Below, in pieces: positions 38,908-49,327 of a stretch of DNA of 64,000 nucleotides. Origin of the DNA: Bradyrhizobium sp. RP6 (GTDB lineage Bacteria; Pseudomonadota; Alphaproteobacteria; Rhizobiales; Xanthobacteraceae). The stretch covers positions 1-64,000 of the forward strand of contig NZ_RQIT01000030.1 of the NCBI RefSeq assembly GCF_003837805.1, read 5' to 3'. Every line of letters starts with the position of its first letter. Position 1 is the first letter of the stretch. The position numbers and the translations under genes were made by a program. The notes beneath the pieces are model-generated. The model searched no databases and had not been told where the DNA came from. It saw only the letters and a program-made list of their open reading frames with translations.

Positions 38908-39411
38908 TTAGGAAACGACTTCCGCGGTGACGCGGCCGACGCCGGCGCCGGTGAGGCCGATGGCGCGGGCAGCGCCAGTGGAGAGGTCGAGGACACGGCC
39001 GCGAATGAACGGACCGCGGTCGTTGATGGTGACGACCACGCTCTGGCCGCGGTGGGTGACGCGCAGCTTGGTGCCGAACGGCAGCGAACGGTGCGCCGCG
39101 GTCATGGCGTTCTGGTTGAAGCGCTGGCCCGACGCGGTCCGGCTGCCGGACTCGTTGCCGTAAAAGGAAGCCATACCGGAGAAGCTGTGGCCCGTGCCGG
39201 AAGTCGGCGTCATCGACGCATTGGCGTTGCGCCAATCGGACGTCGCGTTGGTATCGGTCTGGGCGTGGTGGCGGTGATGATGATGGTGCCGGTGATGCCG
39301 GGATTTGGCGGAAGCTTCGGTGGCAGTTCCACCGATAAGGATTGTTGCGGCGACGAAAGCGATCGCCGTACGCGGCCGGGTCAGAGAGCCCAGCGTCTTC
39401 AAAGACAGCAT
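38908..39411 (-). CDS. rlpA: RlpA-like secreted protein with double-psi beta-barrel domain
   Basis: 167 residues. Signal peptide ending near TEASAKS, then an unusual histidine cluster (about residues 38-49, with HHHHHRHH), a short linker, and the DPBB domain from SGMASFYG through TASGQRFN, MTAAHRSLPFGTKLRVTHRG, VTINDRGPFIRGRVLDLS to the C-terminus. RlpA-type enzymes are lytic transglycosylases or bind denuded glycan at septa. There is no SPOR domain and no lipobox cysteine, so this is the short soluble form. The His-rich stretch may bind metal. Own terminator; long AT-richer upstream region with a CtrA-like site. Confidence 0.88.
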   Translation of the reverse strand: MLSLKTLGSLTRPRTAIAFVAATILIGGTATEASAKSRHHRHHHHHRHHAQTDTNATSDWRNANASMTPTSGTGHSFSGMASFYGNESGSRTASGQRFNQNAMTAAHRSLPFGTKLRVTHRGQSVVVTINDRGPFIRGRVLDLSTGAARAIGLTGAGVGRVTAEVVS

Positions 39412-39434
39412 TTAGTGGTCCCTAAGCTAGTATT

Positions 39435-39448
39435 GCCACATATGTGGC
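39435..39448. promoter_or_regulatory. Perfect palindrome upstream of rlpA
   Basis: GCCACATATGTGGC, a 14-base perfect palindrome, 24-37 bases before the rlpA start. The position fits an operator in the promoter or leader. Confidence 0.4.
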
Positions 39449-39593
39449 TAGTGGAGCCCCCATCAGTTTGTGAGCGGTTTGGCGTTTCGTTTCTCAATGA
39501 GGCGTGAATTAGGCAGTAAATCCGGTATGTGTCATCTCGAAACATCTTGTTACCGTCGCACGATATTCGACAGAAGTTCCGTAATCTTCGGCT

Positions 39594-39609
39594 TTAACGA
39601 TTTGTTAAC
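39594..39609. promoter_or_regulatory. CtrA-type binding site
   Basis: TTAA-CGATTTG-TTAAC matches the full CtrA consensus TTAA-N7-TTAAC exactly. It lies 183 bases upstream of rlpA and 465 upstream of atpH, in AT-rich DNA. CtrA is the master cell-cycle regulator of this class, and septal wall enzymes are plausible targets. Confidence 0.5.
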
Positions 39610-40073
39610 CTCATGTTTACTTACTAATACTGTAAAGCGAAGTCATCGCCTCGGTTGTTTAGAATTGGGTAAGTATTCGGCGAGTGGAACTCGCGAGCCC
39701 GAAATCACGACTCAGCGATCTGTGTTCATGGCGGCTATGCGCTTTTGACGGGAACCAATGGCGGGGCAGACGAGGGCAAGGCCTCGCGGCAATTTCCGTG
39801 GTGCGGGAGCTCCTCGGTCCGAACGCATCACCGAGCCCTCGAGGCGTCGCCCGCTGCGACGAACTGGCGACAGAACCTCGTGCCTTTAATTTGGCGTCAT
39901 GTTGCACCTGCGCGCCTGCTATGTTAGCAAAGCCGCGATTTTAACGAGCCCGGCACCTCCCGTGCTGGTCGAAAATCGAAGTCCCGCTTGAATTCCAAGG
40001 GCTTGGATCGCTAGGCGCCGCTTCGTGGCGACGGTTTTTCCCTTGCGAGTTTGACAGCAAAAAGAGCGCGTCT

Positions 40074-40633
40074 GTGGCTGCAGAAGATACGTCCGTTTCA
40101 GGTGTGTCCGGCCGTTATGCAACGGCCTTGTTTGAACTGGCCCGCGACCAGAAAGTGGTCGACGAGGTCAAAGCCGATCTCGACAAATTCGAGGCCTTGC
40201 TGAACGAGAGCGCCGATCTCAAGCGCCTCGTCCGCAGTCCGGTGTTCGCGGCCGACGCCCAGTCCCGGGCCCTTTCGGCCGTGCTGGCCCAGGCCGGCAT
40301 CGCCGGCATCTCCGCCAATTTCCTCAAAGTGCTGACCGCCAACCGCCGCCTGTTCGCGGTGGCCGACGTCATCCGCGCCTATCGCGCCCTCGTGGCCAAG
40401 TTCAAGGGCGAGGCCACGGCCGATGTCACCGTGGCGGAAGCGCTCTCGGACAAGAATCTCGATGCCCTCAAGGTTGCCCTGAAGTCGGTGACCGGCAAGG
40501 ACGTCGCGCTGAACGTGAAAGTCGATCCCTCGATCATCGGTGGCCTCGTCGTCAAGCTGGGCAGCCGCATGGTGGATGGTTCGCTTCGCACCAAACTCAA
40601 TTCGATCAAGCACGCGATGAAAGAGGCAGGCTG

Positions 40634-40634
<1 letters not shown>
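40074..40634 (+). CDS. atpH: ATP synthase F1 subunit delta
   Basis: Stator subunit joining F1 to the peripheral stalk. 186 residues, helical; YATALFELARDQ at the N-terminus and GGLVVKLGSRMVDGSLRTKLNSIKHAM at the C-terminus are the two family signatures. The start is a GTG at 40074. Its TGA overlaps the atpA ATG by one base. First gene of a five-gene F1 operon; no F0 genes (atpB, E, F) are present, in line with the split F1/F0 layout of alphaproteobacteria. Confidence 0.96.
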
Positions 40635-42163
<1,529 letters not shown>

Positions 42164-42173
42164 TTGAAGAACC

Positions 42174-42260
42174 GTCGTGGCCGGGCCTCCGCCCGGCCTT
42201 CCACGTGCTTTGCGTGGAGACGAAGACGTGGATGCCCGGGACGAGCCCGGGCATGACGAC
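42174..42260. repeat. Palindromic element, type G, between atpA and atpG
   Basis: Three nested hairpins: GGCCGGGCCTCCGCCCGGCC, CCACGTGCTTTGCGTGG and TGCCCGGGACGAGCCCGGGCA, with outer ends GTCGTGG and GACGAC. All are strong RNA stems inside an operon transcript. Confidence 0.8.
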
Positions 42261-42311
42261 AGAGATAGGCTAGCGGCTTGATCCGGGGGATCGAACCGTC
42301 GGGGACGAAGA

Positions 42312-43184
42312 ATGGCGTCACTTAAAGACATGCGCGTCCGCATCGCCTCCACCAAGGCGACGCAAAAGATCACCAAGGCCATGCAGATGGTCGCGGCCTC
42401 CAAGCTGCGCCGGGCGCAGACTGCCGCGGAAGCGGCGCGTCCCTATGCCGACAAGATGAGCGCGGTGATCTCCAACATTGCCGGCGCCGCGGCGGGTTCG
42501 CCCGGCGCGCCGGTGCTGCTGGCCGGCACCGGCAGGGACCAGGTCCACCTGCTGCTGGTCTGCACCGGCGAGCGTGGCCTGTCCGGCGCCTTCAACTCCT
42601 CGATCGTGCGTCTCGCCCGCGAGCGCGCCCTGGCGCTGATGGCGCAGGGCAAGGACGTGAAGTTCTTCTGCGTCGGCCGCAAGGGCTACGAGCAACTCCG
42701 CCGCCAGTTCGACAAGCAGATCGTCGAGCACATGGACCTGCGCAGCGTCCGCCAGCTCGGCTTCGTCAATGCCGAGGAGATCGCCAGGAAGGTCCTGGCG
42801 CGCTTCGACAACGGCGAGTTCGACGTCTGCACGCTGTTCTATTCGCGCTTCAAGTCGGTGATCGCGCAGATCCCGACCGCCCAGCAGATCATTCCGCTGG
42901 TGGTCGAGGAAGGCGGTGCCGCCAACACGACGTCCTACGAATACGAGCCGGAAGAGGACGAGATTCTCACCCGTCTTTTGCCGCGCAACCTCGCGGTCCA
43001 GATCTTCCGCGCGCTGCTCGAGAACAACGCCTCGTTCTACGGCGCGCAGATGAGCGCGATGGACAACGCGACGCGCAACGCCGGCGAAATGATCCGCAAG
43101 CAGACGCTGGTCTATAACCGCACGCGTCAGGCGCAGATCACCAAGGAACTGATCGAAATCATCTCGGGCGCCGAGGCCGTCTAA
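42312..43184 (+). CDS. atpG: ATP synthase F1 subunit gamma
   Basis: Central rotor shaft. 290 residues; MASLKDMRVRIASTKATQKITKAMQMVAASKLRRAQ is the conserved N-terminal helix, and the C-terminal helix contains SAMDNATRNAGEMI with TLVYNRTRQAQITKELIEIISGAEA. ATG preceded by GGGGACGAAGA. Followed by atpD after 78 bases without features beyond a GAAGGAGA ribosome binding site. Confidence 0.97.
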   Translation: MASLKDMRVRIASTKATQKITKAMQMVAASKLRRAQTAAEAARPYADKMSAVISNIAGAAAGSPGAPVLLAGTGRDQVHLLLVCTGERGLSGAFNSSIVRLARERALALMAQGKDVKFFCVGRKGYEQLRRQFDKQIVEHMDLRSVRQLGFVNAEEIARKVLARFDNGEFDVCTLFYSRFKSVIAQIPTAQQIIPLVVEEGGAANTTSYEYEPEEDEILTRLLPRNLAVQIFRALLENNASFYGAQMSAMDNATRNAGEMIRKQTLVYNRTRQAQITKELIEIISGAEAV

Positions 43185-43262
43185 AGACGCCCCGGCACCC
43201 ACTATACGCAACATCCCGGTCACTGACCGTGGTCTAGAAGTTCGGATCGAAGGAGACATTCA

Positions 43263-44696
<1,434 letters not shown>

Positions 44697-44700
44697 GCTT

Positions 44701-44790
44701 TGTCATCTCGTCATCGCCGGACTTGATTCGGCGATCCATCGAAAGAAGGTCTTGATGGATGGACCCGCGGGTCAAGCCCGCGGGTGACAA
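44701..44790. repeat. Hairpin-rich element between atpD and atpC
   Basis: ATCGCCGGACTTGATTCGGCGAT, GATCCATCGAAAGAAGGTCTTGATGGATGG and ACCCGCGGGTCAAGCCCGCGGGTG each form a stem. Together they occupy nearly the whole gap and would structure the mRNA just before the atpC start. Confidence 0.75.
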
Positions 44791-44811
44791 GTGAAGAGAA
44801 CGGAAACAACC

Positions 44812-45219
44812 ATGGCCACCTTTCACTTCGATCTCGTCTCTCCGGAAAAGCTCGCCTTCTCGGGCGAGGTCGATCAGGTCGACATCCCCGGCGTCGAGGG
44901 TGATTTCGGCGTGCTGGCCGGACATGCGCCGGTCGTGGCCGCGATCCGGCCCGGCATTCTCACCATCACCACCGCTGGCAAGCACGAGAAGATCATCGTG
45001 CTCGGCGGTCTCGCCGAAGTCTCCGACAAGGGCCTGACCGTGCTGGCCGACGTCGCGACGTCGCTGGCCGAGCTCGACCGTGCGCAATTCGCCGAGACCA
45101 TAGCCGAGATGGAAGAAGGCCTGAAGGAGCATGAAGGCGGCGAGCTCGATCACGCCATCGAGCGGCTCGACCACTTCAAGAGCATCCAGCAGCAGCTCAG
45201 CTCCACGGCTATGCACTAA
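44812..45219 (+). CDS. atpC: ATP synthase F1 subunit epsilon
   Basis: Rotor and inhibitory subunit. 135 residues from the ATG at 44812 (MATFHFDLVSPEKLAFSGEV); the frame starts at 44791 but the inner ATG matches the family. GVEGDFGVLAGHAPVVAAIRPGIL is the beta-sandwich signature. The C-terminal helical domain is present but short. Last gene of the operon; a GC hairpin overlaps its stop. Confidence 0.96.
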   Translation: MATFHFDLVSPEKLAFSGEVDQVDIPGVEGDFGVLAGHAPVVAAIRPGILTITTAGKHEKIIVLGGLAEVSDKGLTVLADVATSLAELDRAQFAETIAEMEEGLKEHEGGELDHAIERLDHFKSIQQQLSSTAMH

Positions 45220-45243
45220 GCCCCGGGGCACCGCTCCGGGGCT
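45219..45243 (+). terminator. GC hairpin after atpC
   Basis: AGCCCCGG-GGCACCGCT-CCGGGGCT, a perfect 8-base stem starting at the atpC stop codon. There is no T-tract behind it, so termination may be Rho-aided. The rest of 45244-45391 shows no feature. Confidence 0.55.
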
Positions 45244-45391
45244 CAAGCTCCAGATTCCTGAACAGGTTCAGCGCTCGTCACGAAAGTGGCGGGCGCTGAA
45301 ACTTTGTTGCGCGATCGATGAAGCTGCCGCGCATTTTATCTCGAAGTGTCAAACACTTCGCTACTGTGCATGGGGTTGTTTTCGCAGTTTC

Positions 45392-45913
45392 TCAGCTTGC
45401 GAAGCCAGCGAACTGCTGCGCCACCGCGCGATAGACGTCCCGGCGAAACGGCACCACGAGGTCGACGACGCGGTCGAGGCGCTCCCAGCGCCAGGCGTCG
45501 AACTCCGCGGGCTGGCCGTTGCGCGGCGTCAGCGGATCGATCTCCTCGTCGCGGCCGGTGAAGCGCAGCGCGAACCATTTTTGCCGCTGGCCTCGGAATC
45601 TCGCCAGCCGGTGCGTCTCCGGCCCGTCGTAAGGCGGGAACTCGTAGGCCAACCAGTCGGTCTCGCCGAGATAGTCGGCGCTGACGACATTGGTCTCCTC
45701 CCAGAGTTCGCGCATCGCCGCATCGCGCAGATCCTCGCCCTCGTCGACGCCGCCCTGCGGCATCTGCCAGTCGAGCCCCGGCAAGATGATCTCTGGGCCG
45801 TCGCCCTTGAAGCGGTGGCCGATCAGCACACGGCCATCGGCATTGAACAGCGCGATGCCCACGTTGGGCCGGTAGGGCTTTTCATTGGTCACGCGCGGAT
45901 CCCTTGTCGTCAT
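45392..45913 (-). CDS. rppH: RNA pyrophosphohydrolase RppH, copy 1
   Basis: Nudix hydrolase that removes pyrophosphate from the 5' end of mRNA and related dinucleoside polyphosphates. 173 residues; YRPNVGIALFNADGRVLIGHR, LDWQMPQGGVDEGED, and a complete Nudix box G-x5-E-x7-RELWEE-x-N around 52-74. FRGQRQKWFALRF is typical of RppH. The ATG at 45913 lies inside the arm of a type A repeat; the GTG at 45892 (VTNEKPYRP) would avoid that. A second, similar gene follows upstream at 46017-46523, so the pair arose by duplication. Confidence 0.92.
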   Translation of the reverse strand: MTTRDPRVTNEKPYRPNVGIALFNADGRVLIGHRFKGDGPEIILPGLDWQMPQGGVDEGEDLRDAAMRELWEETNVVSADYLGETDWLAYEFPPYDGPETHRLARFRGQRQKWFALRFTGRDEEIDPLTPRNGQPAEFDAWRWERLDRVVDLVVPFRRDVYRAVAQQFAGFAS

Positions 45914-46010
45914 TCCGGGACGATGCGAAGCATCGAACCCGGAATCTCGAGGCTCTCAGGTGCGCAATTGCGCACCGGGGGTTCGATACTTCGTATCGCC
46001 CCGGAGCGAC
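45907..46010. repeat. Palindromic intergenic element, type A, between two rppH copies
   Basis: GTCGTCATTCCGGGACGATGCGAAGCATCGAACCCGGAATC on the left and GGGGTTCGATACTTCGTATCGCCCCGGAGCGAC on the right, with CAGGTGCGCAATTGCGCACC in the middle. The left arm overlaps the annotated start of rppH copy 1. Confidence 0.8.
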
Positions 46011-46016
46011 AGTGGA

Positions 46017-46523
46017 TCATTCCTCCGCCAGCGCGGAAAATTCCTTCACCACGCGCTCATAGACCGGGCGCTTGAATGGAATGATCAGCCCGGTGAGATT
46101 CTGCATCGGCTCCCAGCGCCAGCTCACGAATTCGGCCTTGTGGCTGCCACCGCCGGGCTTTTCGACGTTGATCTCGCTGTCCTTGCCGGTGAAGCGCACC
46201 GCGTACCATTTCTGACGCTGGCCGCGGTAGCGGCCCTTCCAGGCGCGTCCCGCAACCGTGCGGGGAATGTCGTAAGTGAGCCAGTCCGGGACTTCGCCGA
46301 GCCGCTCGACCGAGCGTACGCTGGTCTCCTCGTAGAGCTCGCGCTTCGCGGCTTCCCAGGTGTCCTCGCCGGGGTCGACGCCGCCTTGCGGCATCTGCCA
46401 GACATGGGTGTCGTCGACATGCTCGATGCCGCCGGCGCGGCGGCCGATGAACACCAGTCCCTTTGGATTGAGCAGCATCACACCGACGCAGGTCCGGTAG
46501 GGCAGATCCTCGTAACGCGCCAT
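46017..46523 (-). CDS. rppH: RNA pyrophosphohydrolase RppH, copy 2
   Basis: 168 residues with the same architecture as the neighbour: YRTCVGVMLLNPKGLVFIGRR, VWQMPQGGVDPGED and Nudix box residues REL-EETSV, and FRG-type motif YRGQRQKWYAVRFTGKD. More basic in the middle than copy 1. Either may be the main mRNA decapping enzyme; the family also includes diadenosine polyphosphate hydrolases. Start ATG at 46523. Confidence 0.92.
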   Translation of the reverse strand: MARYEDLPYRTCVGVMLLNPKGLVFIGRRAGGIEHVDDTHVWQMPQGGVDPGEDTWEAAKRELYEETSVRSVERLGEVPDWLTYDIPRTVAGRAWKGRYRGQRQKWYAVRFTGKDSEINVEKPGGGSHKAEFVSWRWEPMQNLTGLIIPFKRPVYERVVKEFSALAEE

Positions 46524-46599
46524 TCCGCCAGACCTCTCGCATGCCTCAGGTCCGGCTTGATGCGGCCCCGCGGGAGCCGTGCCGTACCAATTCGTTGAT

Positions 46600-47820
46600 T
46601 TAGCTGGATTTTGATTTCAGCATCGCAGTTGTCAATGGCACCAGAAGGATTCCCCGGTCGCCCAATGTCTTGGTCCAGGCGCCGATGCGCTCGATCGAGA
46701 CGGGCAGGGCGGACGCCGTGCCGACAGCGATGCCGCGTTCGCGCGCGGTCGATTCGAGCTTGTTCAGGGCGCGATCGATCTCGGTCGGGGTCGGCACCAC
46801 GTCGATCGCAATATCGCCCTTGCCGAACGGCATGGCCTGGTTGGCCGCGGCCTGGGACGCGATGCTGCGCGGCGAGGAGCCGTCGTCGAAGAAGCCGAGA
46901 CCGCGCCTGGCCGCCTCGCGGATGATCGGCTGCATCGCGGGCTCGGTCGCGATGAACCGCGCGCCCATGAAATTAGTGAGGCCGGCATAGCCCTGCATCC
47001 GGCTCAGGTGCCAATAGAGACGGTCCATGTTCTGGTCGGCGCTGAGCGAGGTCAGCAGCGTCTGCGGCCCCGGATCGTTGTCGGGGAAATCGTAGGGCTC
47101 CATCGGGATCTGGAGGAAGATTTCGTGGCGCTGCGCCCGCGCCCGCTCGGCGAGCTTGCCGGGGTCGGCGCCATAGGGCGTGAAGGCCAGCGTCACGGCC
47201 GGCGGCAGCTTCATGATCGCATCGGATGTCTTGGCGGCGCCGACACCGAGGCCGCCGATCACGATCGCCACCACGGGCATCTTGGCGGCCTTGGCGCGGT
47301 CGGCGTCCGCCGCATAGACGTTGAACGGCTTCAGCCCGTCAGCGACCACGGGGATCATGCCGTAGCGTGATTTCTCCAGCAGCTTCGGATTGATCCCGGC
47401 CATGACGGACGGCGGAGCGGAGGCCGCTTCGTTCTTGTCGGCGGTATCGCCGCCGCCGATCACCACGTCGTGGCGGGCGCCGGTCGAGCCGTCGATCATG
47501 GTGATGGTCTTCTGCTCGCCGGGGACGGCCTGCTTCGGCGCCTCCTTGGTGTCGGGCTTGCTGTCCTGCCCATTCCCGGCCGCGGGCTTCTCGTCGGTGG
47601 CCTTGTCCGTGGCACTGGGCGCGCGGATCGCAAGCCGGGTCATCGGCTCGCCGCCGAGCGGATCCTTGTTGAAGACGGCGAAGCCGGCAAAGGTGAGGAG
47701 GAACAGGCCGAGCAGGACGGCAAGCAGCTGCATGGCCGTGAACGGCAGCCGCAGCCGCCGTTTCCGGCGCGGCTTGTCCTGTCCGAGCGGAGCGCTCAGA
47801 TCATCGGCCGTTTCAGTCAT
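46600..47820 (-). CDS. Divergent polysaccharide deacetylase family protein
   Basis: 406 residues from the ATG at 47820 (MTETADDLSAPL). One membrane anchor (about 34-55, LLAVLLGLFLLTFAGFAVF) followed by a Lys/Asp/Ala-rich linker and a C-terminal domain starting near VVAIVIGGLGVG with TLAFTPYGADPGKLAERAR, EIFLQIPMEPYDFPDNDPGPQTL, and FIATEPAMQPIIREAARRGLGFFDDGSS. This is the divergent deacetylase fold often encoded next to ctpA and envC, presumably modifying wall or envelope glycans. The frame reaches 47913 but that part is not conserved in style. Confidence 0.88.
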   Translation of the reverse strand: MTETADDLSAPLGQDKPRRKRRLRLPFTAMQLLAVLLGLFLLTFAGFAVFNKDPLGGEPMTRLAIRAPSATDKATDEKPAAGNGQDSKPDTKEAPKQAVPGEQKTITMIDGSTGARHDVVIGGGDTADKNEAASAPPSVMAGINPKLLEKSRYGMIPVVADGLKPFNVYAADADRAKAAKMPVVAIVIGGLGVGAAKTSDAIMKLPPAVTLAFTPYGADPGKLAERARAQRHEIFLQIPMEPYDFPDNDPGPQTLLTSLSADQNMDRLYWHLSRMQGYAGLTNFMGARFIATEPAMQPIIREAARRGLGFFDDGSSPRSIASQAAANQAMPFGKGDIAIDVVPTPTEIDRALNKLESTARERGIAVGTASALPVSIERIGAWTKTLGDRGILLVPLTTAMLKSKSS

Positions 47821-47911
47821 GCAAGGTCCCGAATCACTCCAGCCGACGATACCACGCCGTGGTCGAGCGGCGGCAGGCCGGGATAGGCCGGAGAGGTCGG
47901 GAGCTCCACGC

Positions 47912-47941
47912 AAAAAGGGCGGCTCCAGGAGCCGCCCTTTT
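47912..47941 (-). terminator. Intrinsic terminator downstream of ctpA
   Basis: Palindrome AAAAGGGCGGCTCC...GGAGCCGCCCTTTT with T-tracts on both sides, so it works in both directions. Read on the minus strand it ends the ctpA-envC transcript before the deacetylase gene. Confidence 0.88.
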
Positions 47942-47965
47942 CATCAGATCGCAGAATGCGAGGAC

Positions 47966-49327
47966 TTAGTTCGCCGCCTTGGGCTTGTCGGCCGTGGCCT
48001 TGCTGTCGCCGCCCGGCGTCGGCGCAGCCGAGGCGCTGTTCTTGATGCCGTGGAGCAGGTCGCCGGCGAGCTTGAGCGCCTTGTCGTCCTTGGCGTCCGG
48101 CGGGACGTAGGATTGCGAGCCGGTCTTCTCGTCGCCGTCGTTCTTGAGATGGCCGCGCAGCGAAGCCTCGCCCTTGGTGTCGGTGCGCGACTTCAATTCG
48201 TCCGGCACGTCCTGCAGCACCTCGATGTCGGGCACGATGCCCTTGGCCTGGATCGACTTGCCGGACGGCGTGTAGTAGCGGGCCGTGGTCAGCCGCAGCG
48301 CGCCGTTGCCGCTTCCGAGCGGGATGATGGTCTGCACCGAGCCCTTGCCGAACGATCGCGTGCCGACAATGGTCGCGCGCTTGTGGTCCTGCAGTGCGCC
48401 GGCGACGATTTCCGACGCCGAGGCCGAGCCGCCATTGACCAGCACGATGACCGGCTTGCCCTTGGTCAGGTCGCCTGCATGCGCGGTGCGGCGCTGGGTC
48501 TCCTCGGCATTGCGGCCGCGGGTCGAGACGATCTCGCCCTTCTCCAGGAAGGAGTCGGAGACGGTGACCGCTTCCTCGAGCAGGCCGCCCGGATTGTTGC
48601 GCAGGTCGATGATGAAGCCCTTGAGCTTGTCGCCGCCGATCTGGTTCGTGAGATTGCCGATCTCGCGCTTCAGGCCTTCGGTGGTCTGCTCGTTGAAGGT
48701 GGTGATGCGGATGTAGCCGATATCGTCCTGCTCGACGCGCGCGCGCACCGAGCGGACACGGATGTTGTCGCGCACGAGCGTGACGTCGATCGGATTGTCC
48801 TGGCCCTTGCGGATGATCTTGAGCTTGATCTTGGTGTTGACCGGGCCGCGCATCTTCTCGACCGCCTGGTTCAGCGTCAGGCCCTGCACCGCCTCGTCGT
48901 CGAGGTTGGTGATGATGTCGTTGGCCATGACGCCGGCGCGCGAGGCGGGCGTGTCGTCGATCGGCGAGACCACCTTGATCAGGCCGTCTTCCATCGTGAC
49001 CTCGATGCCGAGACCGCCGAACTCACCGCGGGTCTGCACCTGCATGTCGCGGAAGCTTTTGGCGTCCATGTAGCTCGAATGCGGATCGAGGCCGGTGAGC
49101 ATGCCGCTGATGGCGGATTCGATCAGCTTGGTGTCGTCGGGCTTCTCGACATAGTCGGAGCGCACGCGCTCGAAGACGTCGCCGAACAGATTGAGCTGGC
49201 GATAGGTGTCCGCGGTGGCGGCTCGCGCGCTGGAGCCCATGAACACCGCGCGCGGCTGGGTCACGAACAGCGTCAGCGCTGCACCGGTGGCGGCGCTTAG
49301 GAGGATTACTGAAGTCTTGCGCATCAT
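47966..49327 (-). CDS. ctpA: Carboxy-terminal processing protease CtpA (S41)
   Basis: Periplasmic serine protease, 453 residues. N-terminal signal/anchor segment (SVILLSAATGAALTLFV), PDZ domain around GGLGIEVTMEDGLIKVVSPIDDTPASRAG, then the S41 core with the catalytic serine in GGSASASE and lysine in SFGKGSVQT. The C-terminal part is low-complexity and Lys-rich. Its ATG overlaps the envC stop (ATGA), so the peptidase and the amidase activator are co-expressed, which fits a wall-remodelling job. Confidence 0.95.
   Translation of the reverse strand: MMRKTSVILLSAATGAALTLFVTQPRAVFMGSSARAATADTYRQLNLFGDVFERVRSDYVEKPDDTKLIESAISGMLTGLDPHSSYMDAKSFRDMQVQTRGEFGGLGIEVTMEDGLIKVVSPIDDTPASRAGVMANDIITNLDDEAVQGLTLNQAVEKMRGPVNTKIKLKIIRKGQDNPIDVTLVRDNIRVRSVRARVEQDDIGYIRITTFNEQTTEGLKREIGNLTNQIGGDKLKGFIIDLRNNPGGLLEEAVTVSDSFLEKGEIVSTRGRNAEETQRRTAHAGDLTKGKPVIVLVNGGSASASEIVAGALQDHKRATIVGTRSFGKGSVQTIIPLGSGNGALRLTTARYYTPSGKSIQAKGIVPDIEVLQDVPDELKSRTDTKGEASLRGHLKNDGDEKTGSQSYVPPDAKDDKALKLAGDLLHGIKNSASAAPTPGGDSKATADKPKAAN

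Larger units (their letters stand above)
39412..40073. other. 662-base intergenic region, locally AT-rich, no convincing gene
   Basis: Region between rlpA (minus) and atpH (plus). 39412-39700 is visibly more AT-rich than its surroundings and carries a 14-base palindrome and a CtrA-like site. Short open frames on both strands (for example 39470-39748, 39684-39944 plus, 39659-39907 minus) have poor composition, no Shine-Dalgarno and no recognisable motif. Most likely holds divergent promoters for rlpA and the atp operon. Confidence 0.6.

Noticed and set aside
39684..39944. 86-codon open frame upstream of atpH
   Set aside because: No Shine-Dalgarno, odd composition (many Cys, Arg and Ser) and three overlapping frames of similar quality; treated as non-coding.
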